Assembly (NCBI GenBank): GCA_964348455.1
Contig: CAYGCQ010000001.1
Span: 62,001 to 126,000 of the forward strand
Length of the DNA stretch: 64,000 bases
Direction: 5' to 3'
Origin: UBA10133 sp964348455
Lineage (GTDB): Bacteria > Patescibacteriota > Microgenomatia > UBA1400 > MFAQ01
This document shows, in pieces, positions 33,180-42,767 of the stretch (position 1 is the stretch's first letter; every line of letters begins with the position of its first letter). The notes under the pieces were generated by a model. That model searched no databases. It worked only from the letters and a program-made list of their open reading frames with translations, and was not told the DNA's origin. The translations under genes and the position numbers were made by a program.

Positions 33180-34722
33180 CTATTTGGGAAAATTTTCAGT
33201 CAGGCATCTACTATCAAGGGATATTCTCTTTTCAAGTAGAAAATATCCGAATTCAAAAGTGTCTTCTATTTTAGAAAATTCATCTTCATCTTTTTCGTCT
33301 TTCTCGATTAAATGTTTTGGTATACCACCGATAGGTTCTCTGATTAAGAATCTCACACATGTTACTCCTGATGTTGGTTGGGGGATATAGCCCGGAAAAC
33401 CGAGAACATTCCCTGTTTCGTAATATGGAGAATATCCATGTACCGGTTTCCCATATTGATCGATCAAGTATGCCCATACAGTCTGCATGTTGTAGGGCAT
33501 AGAGGTAATTCTCATGGTAAAAGATTTGTTGTCGGCCAGAGAATACATTTTATTTATTATCTTTATTTCATCCGCAAGGAACATAAACTGCTGAGTCTTG
33601 ATGTCTTCTATCAAGCCGTCTTTGTTCAATGCTCTGATCTGATAAATATTCCCCGCTAGAGCCAGCAGTATTACAGCAAATCCCACATATTTACTTTGGT
33701 CAATAGCCTTATCAGCAAAAGCAGCCAAGCCAATAATGAGTCCAGTGCCTATACCTACATTAATATAGTAAGCACTGTATGCACCAAATATAAATATTGC
33801 CACTCCACCAAAAATCCAAGTAAGAAGCAGACGATACTCTACTTTTTTTAGAGCTTGGTAAATCCAGAATAGCAAAAAGACACTCGCAATCACCCATAAA
33901 ACACGAGAATCAGCAGGGAAAAAGTTATCATGAAAAAGTTTTATCCACCTCTTTTCATAAATAATCCATTTAGACGCATCGCCCGAAACACTATATCCAC
34001 CTGTGGCTAAATTGAGAGCTGTTTTAACTCCATTAAAATTACTTCTGATTTCAGTCAAGATATACGGAGAATCTATTCCCAGGCCGACAACTATTGCCAG
34101 AATCCAGGACTTAATGCTGATTTTCTTTAGGTTCTTAAACAGTATCAGTAGAATTACTATTCCGACTATAAAGAGTCACCAGAAAAAGTTCTAACTGAGC
34201 ACCAGAAGCTATTCCAAGTGCCATCAATGGAAGTCCCCAAAATTTATTTTTATTTTTATAAATAACCACTGCGCCGGCAAAAAGGCTAATCCAGGAGAAT
34301 ATCGCCAGACTTGGGTTTCCATAATACATAGAGTACTGAGTCGCTTCGAAAGAGACGGCAAAGATTGCTGAAGCTATGTAGGCCGCTCGCTTACCAAAAA
34401 GTTTATCTGTAATCCAGAATATCGGGAAAATAGCCAAAGCATTTATAATTCTAAAAACAGCAGCTACAAAGAAGGGGTTTCCGAGTCCAACTATATAAAG
34501 AATCCCCATTAAATACCAGTGAAGTACTCCATGATTAAGACCTGGGGCATTTGCTGGTGGTCCAATTATTTTCCAATCTCCCTGAGTGTAAATGGCTTGA
34601 GAGACAAATGCATCTCTAGCTTCATCAAACCCAAAATATACATTTCCAGTAAACCCGTAAAATCTTAAAAACAAAGCTAGGATGAAAATTAGGCCCAGAG
34701 GCCACCATTTGTTCAATTTCAC
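33180..34722 (-). pseudogene. PMT-like GT-C gene split by a frameshift
   Basis: Two adjacent frames form one normal gene of about 513 codons. The first part (34722 down to 34135, GTG start) has RFYGFTGNVYFGFDEARDAFVSQ with catalytic D33-E34, and ends after ASGAQLELFLVTL. The second part continues in another frame with IVGIVILLILFKNLKK (readable from about 34171 down) through GIDSPYILTEIRSNFNGVKTAL to 33180. One extra base near 34135-34175, probably in CTTTAT, accounts for the shift. It could be a decayed gene, a sequencing or assembly error, or less likely a programmed shift. No long slippery run is present. The rest of the gene is intact. Confidence 0.85.
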
Positions 34723-34764
34723 ACACTAATTTTATCAAATAATATCATTTATGATGCAAGAAGT

Positions 34765-34773
34765 TGGTATACT
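34765..34773 (+). promoter_or_regulatory. Extended -10 box of gene at 34782
   Basis: TGGTATACT (hexamer 34768-34773) ends 8 bp before the ATG at 34782. This supports the ATG rather than the TTG at 34764, which would lie upstream of the box. Confidence 0.55.
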
Positions 34774-34781
34774 CAACTTAC

Positions 34782-36029
34782 ATGAAACTGGCCAAAAATT
34801 TATGGATTGCGCTGATTATCGCCGTTATTCTTAGATTGTTTGTGATGGGCATCTCATACCATCCAGACCTTTCAGGTCAGTTGCTTTCGGGCTACTTCTT
34901 CGCTTTTGAGGGGGTGACAAATGTTTACGACCACCTGGCTAACCTCTCATCGGACCATGCTTTGGTAAAAAACTTTGGAGTAGGGGACATCTTTATATAT
35001 CCACCTCTAACGTACTTTACCATCGGTTCATTTATAAAACTCTCTAGCGTTATCGTTCCGGAAAAATTCTTTTTGGATATCATGAACGGCTTATCAATAT
35101 ATCAACCCGGACTCAGCTGGAATCTCATCATTCTTAAGTTTCCTTATCTTTTGGTAGATATCTGTATGGCTTTTGCTTTAGCGTCTCTGTTTGATAAAGA
35201 AAAGCAGAAAAAATGGGCCTTTTTACTCTGGCTTTTTAATCCTGTCACCTTTTACGCGACATTTTCCATGGGAGTATTTGATATTATTCCTGCCATTTTT
35301 ACAGTTCTGTCACTGTATTTTGCCAAGCAAAAGAAGCTTCCCCTAGCCGCTGTGATGCTTTCAATCGGCGCTGCATATAAGCAATATCCCATCTTTTTAC
35401 TTCCATATATCGTTTTCTCCGCTAAAAATTTCAGAGAAGGGATAAAGATAGTTCTTTGCGGACTCCTCCCTTACCTTCTAACTATAGCTCCATTTCTTAA
35501 TTCTTCTGCCTTCAAATATATGGTCTTTGGAGCCAAGTCTCAGAAAGAGTTTTATATGCAGTGGATGGTCTCGGGCTCAGAAGGAATCTTCCCATATCTC
35601 CTCGGAGTGGTTGTGCTCTACCTTCATGCTTTCAGAAATAAATATCTGGTTCCAAGACTGTGGAAATATTATCTGGGAATTTTTCTACTACTTTTTTCCG
35701 TCACTCATTATCACCCTCAATGGTTTATTTGGATCGCCCCCTTCCTGGTTATTGAGCTAGTCAGTACAGATTTCTACAATCTTTGGCTAGATCTTACTCT
35801 TTTTGCCTGCTACGTATTCATTGTTCTGACTTTCGACAACTCGCTTTCTGTGGGAATGTTCTCGGTACTCAATCAAAATCTAAATAAGTTCCAAGGGATA
35901 GATAAATTAATTTCCGCTAAGACAGATATCTTTGCACTCAAGAGTTACGTCAGGACTCTTTTTGCAGGAGTCAGTCTGTTCTTGGTCTTTGATTTGCTAA
36001 AGTCAGGTAAAAAGCCAAAAGAGGCATGA
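34782..36029 (+). CDS. GT87/PIG-M-like GT-C glycosyltransferase
   Basis: 415 residues with about 10 membrane segments. FAFEGVTNVYDHL and GDIFIYPPLTYFTIG form the first outer loop; a YPPL motif is typical of GT87 (DUF2029) mannosyltransferases. LLWLFNPVTFYATFSMGVFDIIPAIF, AAYKQYPIFLLPY and THYHPQWFIWIAPF follow. The family uses polyprenyl-phosphate mannose, for example in phosphatidylinositol mannoside synthesis. It overlaps the next gene by ATGA and starts a run of coupled membrane genes reaching about 48.3 kb. Confidence 0.75.
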   Translation: MKLAKNLWIALIIAVILRLFVMGISYHPDLSGQLLSGYFFAFEGVTNVYDHLANLSSDHALVKNFGVGDIFIYPPLTYFTIGSFIKLSSVIVPEKFFLDIMNGLSIYQPGLSWNLIILKFPYLLVDICMAFALASLFDKEKQKKWAFLLWLFNPVTFYATFSMGVFDIIPAIFTVLSLYFAKQKKLPLAAVMLSIGAAYKQYPIFLLPYIVFSAKNFREGIKIVLCGLLPYLLTIAPFLNSSAFKYMVFGAKSQKEFYMQWMVSGSEGIFPYLLGVVVLYLHAFRNKYLVPRLWKYYLGIFLLLFSVTHYHPQWFIWIAPFLVIELVSTDFYNLWLDLTLFACYVFIVLTFDNSLSVGMFSVLNQNLNKFQGIDKLISAKTDIFALKSYVRTLFAGVSLFLVFDLLKSGKKPKEA

Positions 36030-36781
36030 TCCCTCAACTTTTCCTGTCATTTGTATTTTCTTTGATATTCTTTGCCAGAGAAAAATCAGGCTGGTTTGGT
36101 ATTCTATATCTCGCATTTCTTCCATTTATTATTTTCTCCGGCTTAGAACCACTCCTCTTATTTATCTCACTATTACTCGGGTATCTCCTCTTTTGTCTTT
36201 TCCGAAAACCAACCGCTTCTAACTTCGTAATCTTTATAATTGTTGTTATTACTTCTCTTGCTATAGTCCAGCCAAGGAGTGGAATTGATCTGGGCATGCT
36301 CAATGCAATCAATTCTCAAAGAGGGGAGCACTCCGATTTTGAAAACTCACTATTGCCAAAGCTACTTCACAACAAATCAGACCTTTTCCAATCTTTTATA
36401 AACAATTTTGACAAGCTTTTGTCTCCAGTTGCCATTTTTGCTTCCGGATTTTGGCACAATATCAGTCCTTATTATCCTCTTGGATTCTTGTTTCCTTGGG
36501 ATCTATTTTTTATCTATTACTTCTTCAAGAATCAATCGACTTCTTGGACTCGAAAATCTTACTGGTTTTTTGCAGTAGCCTTGATTCTACTTATCCTGCT
36601 TACGGGATTTGTCTACCTTGACCAGGCAGAGGTTTACTGTTTCGCTGTCGTTTATTTCTTGGCTATTTTGGCTTTCCTTGGATATTCGCAGTCATCCATA
36701 AAGACCAGATATATTTTCCTACTCATCAACTCAATTTACTTGGTCTACCATCTGGTCGTCACTAGTTACTTTCCCATATGA
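36026..36781 (+). CDS. Membrane protein resembling the rear part of a PMT enzyme
   Basis: 251 residues, six to seven membrane segments. No Asp-Glu loop is present, so it lacks the catalytic N-terminal part of GT-C enzymes. Its middle outer segment, SLLPKLLHNKSDLFQSFINNFDKLLSP (about 107-133), resembles the loop in the complete paralogues (for example LFAKLIHNRPVFF, then NYIGYFTP). It is tied by ATGA to both the gene before and the PMT gene after it, so it is likely made with them. It could be a partner subunit, a remnant or an unrelated polymerase-like protein. Function unknown. Confidence 0.6.
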   Translation: MIPQLFLSFVFSLIFFAREKSGWFGILYLAFLPFIIFSGLEPLLLFISLLLGYLLFCLFRKPTASNFVIFIIVVITSLAIVQPRSGIDLGMLNAINSQRGEHSDFENSLLPKLLHNKSDLFQSFINNFDKLLSPVAIFASGFWHNISPYYPLGFLFPWDLFFIYYFFKNQSTSWTRKSYWFFAVALILLILLTGFVYLDQAEVYCFAVVYFLAILAFLGYSQSSIKTRYIFLLINSIYLVYHLVVTSYFPI

Positions 36782-38511
36782 CAAAGTCGAATTTTAATCA
36801 TAAATATGTCATTCCCGACCTGATCGGGAATCCATCCCCTGTTAAATTTATGTTTTGGATCATAATTTTATTTGTCATATTTTTTACCAGATTCTACAAA
36901 CTAGATTCTATCCCTCCATCTTTAACCATCGATGAAGTTTCCATAGGTTACAACGCATTCTCAATACTCAAAACCGGCCGAGATGAGTGGGGAAATCTTT
37001 TACCTATTTCGTTTAGATCTGTGGGGGACTTCAAAGCGCCTACTCTAATCTATCTCACGGTTCCCTTTATCAGGATTTTTGGGCTAAATGAATTTGGTGT
37101 CAGACTTCCAGTTGCCATCTTTTCTGCCCTAAATATCCTTTTGTTTTGGATACTGGTTAAACTTTTTGTATTTAATAGGAAATTTATTTGGTCACCATAC
37201 ATAGCCACTCTAATCTTCTCGCTTTCGCCTTGGCTAATTCCATTCTCACGTTCCGGCTTCGAAGCTGTTATTGCATTAACCTTTTTACTCACCAATCTAA
37301 TTTTTGCTTTCAAGTTTAAGCAGTCAGGCAGCTTGCAACATTTCTTTTTTATGTTCTTATTTGCATTTCTTTCCGCCATCACATATCACTCGACCAAAAT
37401 AGTTGTTCCCTTGATTAATCTATTCTTTATTGGTTTTGAATTTAGTTATTTTAGATCTCGTCTCAAAGCCTGGTCAAGAGAAAACAAAACAGCTTTAATT
37501 TTTACATCCACAGTATTCTTATTGCTCATGGCTTTCTTCGTTGGGAATTTTATTCTTGGACCAGGATCCTCGCGGGCAAGTATGACGATGCTTTCGAAAG
37601 ATTTTGATTTTTCCAGAGGCTTGCTTCCTCAGTTCCAACAGCATCCCTTCTCTGGACTTACTTCCTCAATTGGCTTGTTTTCACTTTGGTTTAAACGCTT
37701 GTTGGAATATTTTTCTCCAAATTTCTATCTTACGTCTGGACTTGGACTAGTTACACCAGGTCAGCCGGGTCAGGGTGTAATTTACTCCATCGAGTTTCCA
37801 TTTTTAATTCTCGGGTTTTTGCTCTTAATTTTTAAGTCCAATATTTTGAACACACTACTTGCTTCGACACTGGCTACAAAACTTCTGATTGTTTGGCTAT
37901 TTATTTCTTTACTCCCAGCTTCTGTTACCAACAACAGTCAGCATGCTTTAAGAACTTTAAACATCGTACCGGTTATTACCATTCTTATCGTCGTTGGTTT
38001 TGAGTATACTTACTCGTTTCTCAAGAAGAATTTCTTGAGATATCTTTTCTTTACGCTGGTTCTTATTGGCTATATGTATGGACTACTAAGATTTACTGAC
38101 TACTATAGCCTCCACTATCCGGTAGAGCTTTCAGAAACTCGTTCATACGGTTGGAAACAAATGGCAATATTTGCTAGAGGTCACCACACTGAATACGACT
38201 CTGTGTACGTAGACCCTAGGTTTGGTACTCAGGGTCCGTACACTTATGGTGTGCCATATCTCTATTTTCTCTTTTATTCTAAATACGATCCAAAAACCTA
38301 TATTGACGATCCAAGAAGAAATTCTGGAACAGATTTTGAAAATTATATTTTCGAACCAATTGAGCGAATGTATGTAGATCAAGAAAAAAATAATTTATAC
38401 ATAGCCAGCCCTTGGACTTTTCCGAGCGAGCTAATATCCTCAAAAAATCAGAAGTATTACGTGCCTTTTCTCAACAACTCCTCTGGTTTATACGCCATTT
38501 CCGACAGGTAG
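36778..38511 (+). CDS. PMT-like GT-C glycosyltransferase, array member 1
   Basis: 577 residues with about 11 membrane segments. SLTIDEVSIGYNAFSILKTGRDEWG (D52-E53) and FRSVGDFKAPTLIYLTVPFIRIFGLNEFGVRLP define the paralogue group of the tandem array. A palindromic repeat at 36808-36836 encodes VIPDLIGNPS at residues 11-20, just before the first membrane helix, lengthening the cytoplasmic N-terminus. The C-terminal outer domain (about 450-577) includes VYVDPRFGTQGPYTYGVPYLYFLFYSKYDP. The ATG overlaps the preceding stop. Confidence 0.87.
   Translation: MTKSNFNHKYVIPDLIGNPSPVKFMFWIIILFVIFFTRFYKLDSIPPSLTIDEVSIGYNAFSILKTGRDEWGNLLPISFRSVGDFKAPTLIYLTVPFIRIFGLNEFGVRLPVAIFSALNILLFWILVKLFVFNRKFIWSPYIATLIFSLSPWLIPFSRSGFEAVIALTFLLTNLIFAFKFKQSGSLQHFFFMFLFAFLSAITYHSTKIVVPLINLFFIGFEFSYFRSRLKAWSRENKTALIFTSTVFLLLMAFFVGNFILGPGSSRASMTMLSKDFDFSRGLLPQFQQHPFSGLTSSIGLFSLWFKRLLEYFSPNFYLTSGLGLVTPGQPGQGVIYSIEFPFLILGFLLLIFKSNILNTLLASTLATKLLIVWLFISLLPASVTNNSQHALRTLNIVPVITILIVVGFEYTYSFLKKNFLRYLFFTLVLIGYMYGLLRFTDYYSLHYPVELSETRSYGWKQMAIFARGHHTEYDSVYVDPRFGTQGPYTYGVPYLYFLFYSKYDPKTYIDDPRRNSGTDFENYIFEPIERMYVDQEKNNLYIASPWTFPSELISSKNQKYYVPFLNNSSGLYAISDR
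36808..36836 (+). repeat. In-frame palindromic repeat (VIPDLIGN frame)
   Basis: GTCATTCCCGACCTGATCGG... ending GAATCCATC at codons 11-20 of the gene 36778-38511. Confidence 0.9.
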
Positions 38512-38515
38512 CGCA

Positions 38516-38521
38516 TATAAT
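38516..38521 (+). promoter_or_regulatory. -10 box of gene at 38533
   Basis: TATAAT ends 11 bp before the ATG at 38533 and begins 4 bp after the previous stop, so part of the array may be separately transcribed. Confidence 0.45.
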
Positions 38522-38532
38522 TACTAAGCAAC

Positions 38533-39369
38533 ATGAAAAAACTAATATTTTTTGTCTCGGCAGTTTTGATGTTGGCTTTCTGGCCTCTCTCTTTCCTATT
38601 TGCCAATCAGGACTCCTGGGTACCCTTTTTCGTAGCTCTCACAATACTTCTGGTAGATTGGCTTCTTTATCTAAATAAGTTTAAATACCACTACTTCCTA
38701 TATCTCCTCTTCCCTCTCATCCATCCTGCGTTGCTCCTCTTCCCAATTATTTCACTTATTTTTATTGTTATTTCGACCGAGGGTAAGCCCAGGTGGAGAA
38801 ATCTCACACTAGCAATATTCACCTCGCTCCTAATTATTGTCTCTTTTTTTTCCTACAAAACCTTCTATGCTTACTCCATCTTCACTCCAGATCCACTAGC
38901 TTTTGATACCCTAAACAAAAAGATTTCTCTAATCCCAAATCGCAATCTAGCCAAAGTTTTCATGAACAAAACTACAATTTTTCAGGATAAATTTAAATCC
39001 AATATTTTTATCTCTTTAGACCCAAACAACTACTTTTTTGGACTTCACCCACAAGAGTTGGGAAACAACCAGAACTTAACAAAATTTCCATATCTAGCCA
39101 TTTTTCCCTTTCTGATAGGTTTGTACTATTTATTGGACAGTAAGTCCAAGCATTGGATAATATCTATCTTTGTTGCCATAGCATCTTCCATCGCCTTTAT
39201 AAACAATCAGGATCGATTCGACATCCTACTTTACTTACCCATAGTCCTCATTTGTCTTAATGGGCTGAAAAAGATCTTCGATTCATCATCTTTTAATTTC
39301 TCCATTTTTTCTGCCTTTTTCATCCCCATTTCAATTATCGAACTAGCTAGGCTAATTATATTTAGATAA
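38533..39369 (+). CDS. Membrane protein resembling the rear part of a PMT enzyme
   Basis: 278 residues, seven to eight membrane segments. It lacks an N-terminal Asp-Glu loop, like the protein at 36026. The outer segment LAKVFMNKTTIFQDKFKSNIFISLDPNNYFFGLHPQE (about 137-175) sits where complete paralogues have their HN...NY...SP loop. Residues about 78-91 read VISTEGKPRWRNL, which looks like an old in-frame repeat. The stop is followed at once by the ATG of the next PMT gene, with no spacer. It thus repeats the order short protein then PMT seen at 36026/36778. Function unknown. Confidence 0.58.
   Translation: MKKLIFFVSAVLMLAFWPLSFLFANQDSWVPFFVALTILLVDWLLYLNKFKYHYFLYLLFPLIHPALLLFPIISLIFIVISTEGKPRWRNLTLAIFTSLLIIVSFFSYKTFYAYSIFTPDPLAFDTLNKKISLIPNRNLAKVFMNKTTIFQDKFKSNIFISLDPNNYFFGLHPQELGNNQNLTKFPYLAIFPFLIGLYYLLDSKSKHWIISIFVAIASSIAFINNQDRFDILLYLPIVLICLNGLKKIFDSSSFNFSIFSAFFIPISIIELARLIIFR
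38767..38806 (+). repeat. Probable decayed in-frame repeat
   Basis: GTTATTTCGACCGAGGG... ending GGAGAAATCTC has the shape of the GTCATCCCGACCG...GGGATCTC family seen at 43312 and 62148, with changes in head and centre. Confidence 0.5.
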
Positions 39370-41073
39370 ATGAAAAAATTAAGCAAACATCTCCCGCTTT
39401 TTCTTTTATTCATTGCTATCATCGTTGGGGCATTCTTCCGATTTTACAAAATCGGAGACTCTCCAAAAGGTGTTTATGTGGACGAAGCCGCCCTTGGTTA
39501 CAATGCCTACTCGATTTTGAAAACAGGTAAGGACGAGTTTGGAAAAGCATTTCCCATAATGTTTAGATCCTTCGCCACTTTCCAAAGTCCTGTATATACC
39601 TATCTCACAGTGCCCTTTATTTCCATGTTTGGATTATCCTCATTTTCCACTCGCTTGCCTTCGGCATTATTCGGGTTGCTCACCATCCCCCTCCTATATT
39701 TTCTTGTTAAGCAGTTATCAGGTACAGATCCAGTCACCAAGAACCAAGTTCCTCGCACCAATCACTTCGCACTATTTTCTGCCCTCCTCCTCGCCATTTC
39801 TCCTTGGCACATTCAGTATAGTCGGACAGCATACGAATCAAACATTGCGCTCTTTTTCTTACTTCTGGGATCACTGCTGTTTATCAAAGCTTTGAAAAAA
39901 CCTTGGCTTTTTACTCTCTCTGCTCTTTCATTTGGAATTTCTTTTATAGCCTACAGAGCCGAGATTCTGATTGTGCCAGTGTTACTCGCGGTATTTACCG
40001 TTCGATTTGGTAAGGTAATAATTACAAACCTAAAATCTTTCCTATTTCCAATCTTCATTGGAAGTATTCTTGGACTCGTGGTAATTGCTCCCACAGTTCT
40101 GATATTGCGCACCCCAGGATTCCAAGCAAGGACTTCAGCAATGAATATTTTTTCACTGTCCCTTCAGGCTCCCTGGGGTTATAAAGAGGGTGGTGGACCC
40201 CTTGAAAAATTAACGAACAATCCCCAGCTACTTTCAGGCAAAGAGTTTCTTTCACTTTACTCTTCTTATCTTTCACCTAGATACATGTTCTCTCTGGGAG
40301 ACTCTGGTCCTAGAAAGCCGTATACAGACCTTGGCACTTTTTACGCATGGCAATTCCCTTTCTTTTTGGTTGGCCTTTATTTATTACTCAAGTCCAAAGA
40401 TCAGAATGGTCTAAAAACTTTTATTCTTACATTGCTTTTGGTTTCTCCTATTCCGGCGGCTCTTACCCGAGATCCTTACTCCACTCTCAGATCACTACCA
40501 CTGGTAGTGCCCATAATCCTAATCATTTCGTACGGACTGGTGAAAATCTTCGAGATAAATTGGCGGTACGCAAATAGATGGAAGTACACCGCTCTCACAA
40601 TTTTGATACTCCTATCTTCGTTAAAGATGTTTATATCTGCTTTCTATCATCACGATTATTTCAGATCTGTTTTTTGGAACTACGGTTGGCAAAATGTAGT
40701 CGAGAGCTTTCAGGACTTGGATCCTACGTTGCCAATCATCGTGGACAATTCCCGTGGAGATTCCTACATTGAGCTATTGTTCTTTTTAAAATACTATCCG
40801 GCTACATATCAGCAAGATAACCTAGAAGTGCCTCTTTCGGAGTACTATACCAATATGACGCGCAACACCACAAAACACTTGGGAAAAATTACGGTTAAGG
40901 GCTTTCAATGGGGTGTTGATACTGACAATGTCGAACAGTATATTGTGGCTGATAGCATTGCTATCTCAGACCCACAAGTGGAGTATCACGGCCTAACAGT
41001 AGTTTCAGAGACTCGACTGCCCAACAACGGAGGCTCATTGCGCATACTAAAAACAAACCCTAAATCAAAATGA
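39370..41073 (+). CDS. PMT-like GT-C glycosyltransferase, array member 2
   Basis: 567 residues. YVDEAALGYNAYSILKTGKDEFG (D38-E39) and MFRSFATFQSPVYTYLTVPFISMFGLSSFSTRLPSALFG place it in the array group. In the loop before FSALLLAISPWHIQYSRTAYESN it has a polar stretch GTDPVTKNQVPRTNH, at the same place where its neighbours carry palindromic inserts; the DNA there is not a clear repeat. The C-terminal outer domain (about 445-567) is typical. The gene starts directly after the previous stop and overlaps the next by ATGA. Confidence 0.87.
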   Translation: MKKLSKHLPLFLLFIAIIVGAFFRFYKIGDSPKGVYVDEAALGYNAYSILKTGKDEFGKAFPIMFRSFATFQSPVYTYLTVPFISMFGLSSFSTRLPSALFGLLTIPLLYFLVKQLSGTDPVTKNQVPRTNHFALFSALLLAISPWHIQYSRTAYESNIALFFLLLGSLLFIKALKKPWLFTLSALSFGISFIAYRAEILIVPVLLAVFTVRFGKVIITNLKSFLFPIFIGSILGLVVIAPTVLILRTPGFQARTSAMNIFSLSLQAPWGYKEGGGPLEKLTNNPQLLSGKEFLSLYSSYLSPRYMFSLGDSGPRKPYTDLGTFYAWQFPFFLVGLYLLLKSKDQNGLKTFILTLLLVSPIPAALTRDPYSTLRSLPLVVPIILIISYGLVKIFEINWRYANRWKYTALTILILLSSLKMFISAFYHHDYFRSVFWNYGWQNVVESFQDLDPTLPIIVDNSRGDSYIELLFFLKYYPATYQQDNLEVPLSEYYTNMTRNTTKHLGKITVKGFQWGVDTDNVEQYIVADSIAISDPQVEYHGLTVVSETRLPNNGGSLRILKTNPKSK

Positions 41074-42767
41074 AAATAAAAAATTTCATTCTCAACTACT
41101 GGCCCTTAATATTAGCTCTTTTCGTCGCAGGTATCATAAGGCTTTACGGCCTACTTCAAAATCCAATCAGTCTATATTCAGATGAGGTAGATATCGGTTA
41201 TCAGGTACATACTTTGCTCACTACAGGCAGAGATTATCAAGGTAATTTCTTACCTTTACAGTTTCATTCATTTTCTGATGTTCGCACACCTCTCCCGATA
41301 TACTTCACTGCTTTAGTTAATCTTATTGGTGTTCCATTAGATCTCGCTATTCGTCTTACTCCGGCAATTTTTGGAATTCTGGGCATTTTGGCCACTTATC
41401 TTTTTTTAGAGAATCTATCAAAAAAAGAAATATTCGACCTGAAAGTATCCCATCTCGGATTAATTGGTTCAGCTATTCTAGCTTTAATCCCTTGGCACGT
41501 AACTTTTTCCAGAATAGGATTCGAACTATCCATGCTATATTTCTTTGCTATTTTTGGCTTCTACCTATACACAGAATACTTGATAATGAAAAAAAATAAA
41601 TTTCTTTATCTTTCTACACTTTTTCTTGGTCTCACTCCTATGGTGTATAGCACTGCCAAGCTGGCGGTGCTCGCATACCCAATTCTGCTATTGATGTTAT
41701 CTGGTGATACCAAGGTCTTCAAATCTCTGAAACAGATTTTGACAGCTTTAGTGATTTTATTTCTACCCCTTGTCCTTTTACTACTCAGTGGGGGAGCTGC
41801 TTCTAGATTCCAATATATTTCCATCTTCACAAACCCAACGACGGTTCCGGAAATAAATCTTGAAAGACAGTCGGATTTTGGTCCCGTCTCTGCTGTGGGT
41901 TCCAGTCCCTCAATATTTACAAAAATATTTCACAATAAGCCTCTCTGGTACTCTAACGATCTCACAAATAACTTGTTTGATTTAATCTCTACGCAATTTT
42001 TATTTACACAAGGCGACCCAAACCTTCGTCATTCACCAGAAAACTGGGGTGTATTGTATCGCGCAATATTCCCACTATTAGTGATTGGGGTGTATTTCCT
42101 CATTAGGTATCAAAAAAGCAGATTAGTGTTATTCTTGGGATCTTTTTTGATTGTCGCCATGTCCGCATCAGTGATTACCAGAGGAGGTGGAACACATGCA
42201 AGTCGATCATATATGATGATCTTGCCTTTTGTGGTTGTTAGCGGAATTGGCTTAGCTTATTTAAGCTCCTTCAAAAAAATATTATTTTATCTATTTTCTT
42301 TAGCTGTTGTGTTTGAATCGATATTTTTTCTTCATAGCTACTGGACACATTATCGATACGATTCTGCGGGTTTTTGGAGCTATGGCATGAAGCAAGCAAT
42401 CATTTCTTCTGAGAAATACCCCGGACAGCCAATTGTGATTTCTCCGAAAAATGAAAACCCCTTGATTTTTTATCTGTACTACACAAGATTTGACCCTAGT
42501 AGATTTCAAAAATTTGTTCAAGACAATACCGTATACATCAATATGTCTGGCGAGCACAATCTTGAGGGTAACAGGATTGGAGACAGCAATCTCTATATTG
42601 CCACACTCAGCGACATGAACAATAAATCAGAAAACCTACTGCCTGAAGCAGTCTATTATTTTGCAAAACTCGAGACCATTAATAGTCAAGTCCGAACAGT
42701 AGGAACAAACAGTGACATAATTACATCACCTTCCGGTGAACCAATATTTTATGAAATCCATTTTTAA
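41070..42767 (+). CDS. PMT-like GT-C glycosyltransferase, array member 3
   Basis: 565 residues. LYSDEVDIGYQVHTLLTTGRDYQG (D38-E39) and FHSFSDVRTPLPIYFTALVNLIG align with the array group but are the most diverged. ALIPWHVTFSRIGFELSMLYFF is the family block after the second membrane pair. KIFHNKPLWYSNDLTNNLFDLISTQFLF is the outer HN loop. No palindromic repeat is present. It overlaps the previous gene by ATGA and the next gene by 17 bp. Confidence 0.86.
   Translation: MKIKNFILNYWPLILALFVAGIIRLYGLLQNPISLYSDEVDIGYQVHTLLTTGRDYQGNFLPLQFHSFSDVRTPLPIYFTALVNLIGVPLDLAIRLTPAIFGILGILATYLFLENLSKKEIFDLKVSHLGLIGSAILALIPWHVTFSRIGFELSMLYFFAIFGFYLYTEYLIMKKNKFLYLSTLFLGLTPMVYSTAKLAVLAYPILLLMLSGDTKVFKSLKQILTALVILFLPLVLLLLSGGAASRFQYISIFTNPTTVPEINLERQSDFGPVSAVGSSPSIFTKIFHNKPLWYSNDLTNNLFDLISTQFLFTQGDPNLRHSPENWGVLYRAIFPLLVIGVYFLIRYQKSRLVLFLGSFLIVAMSASVITRGGGTHASRSYMMILPFVVVSGIGLAYLSSFKKILFYLFSLAVVFESIFFLHSYWTHYRYDSAGFWSYGMKQAIISSEKYPGQPIVISPKNENPLIFYLYYTRFDPSRFQKFVQDNTVYINMSGEHNLEGNRIGDSNLYIATLSDMNNKSENLLPEAVYYFAKLETINSQVRTVGTNSDIITSPSGEPIFYEIHF

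Noticed and set aside
33180..34722. Programmed ribosomal frameshift in the split PMT gene
   Set aside because: No long slippery run, stimulatory hairpin or upstream Shine-Dalgarno-like site is evident; a simple insertion or sequence error explains it better.
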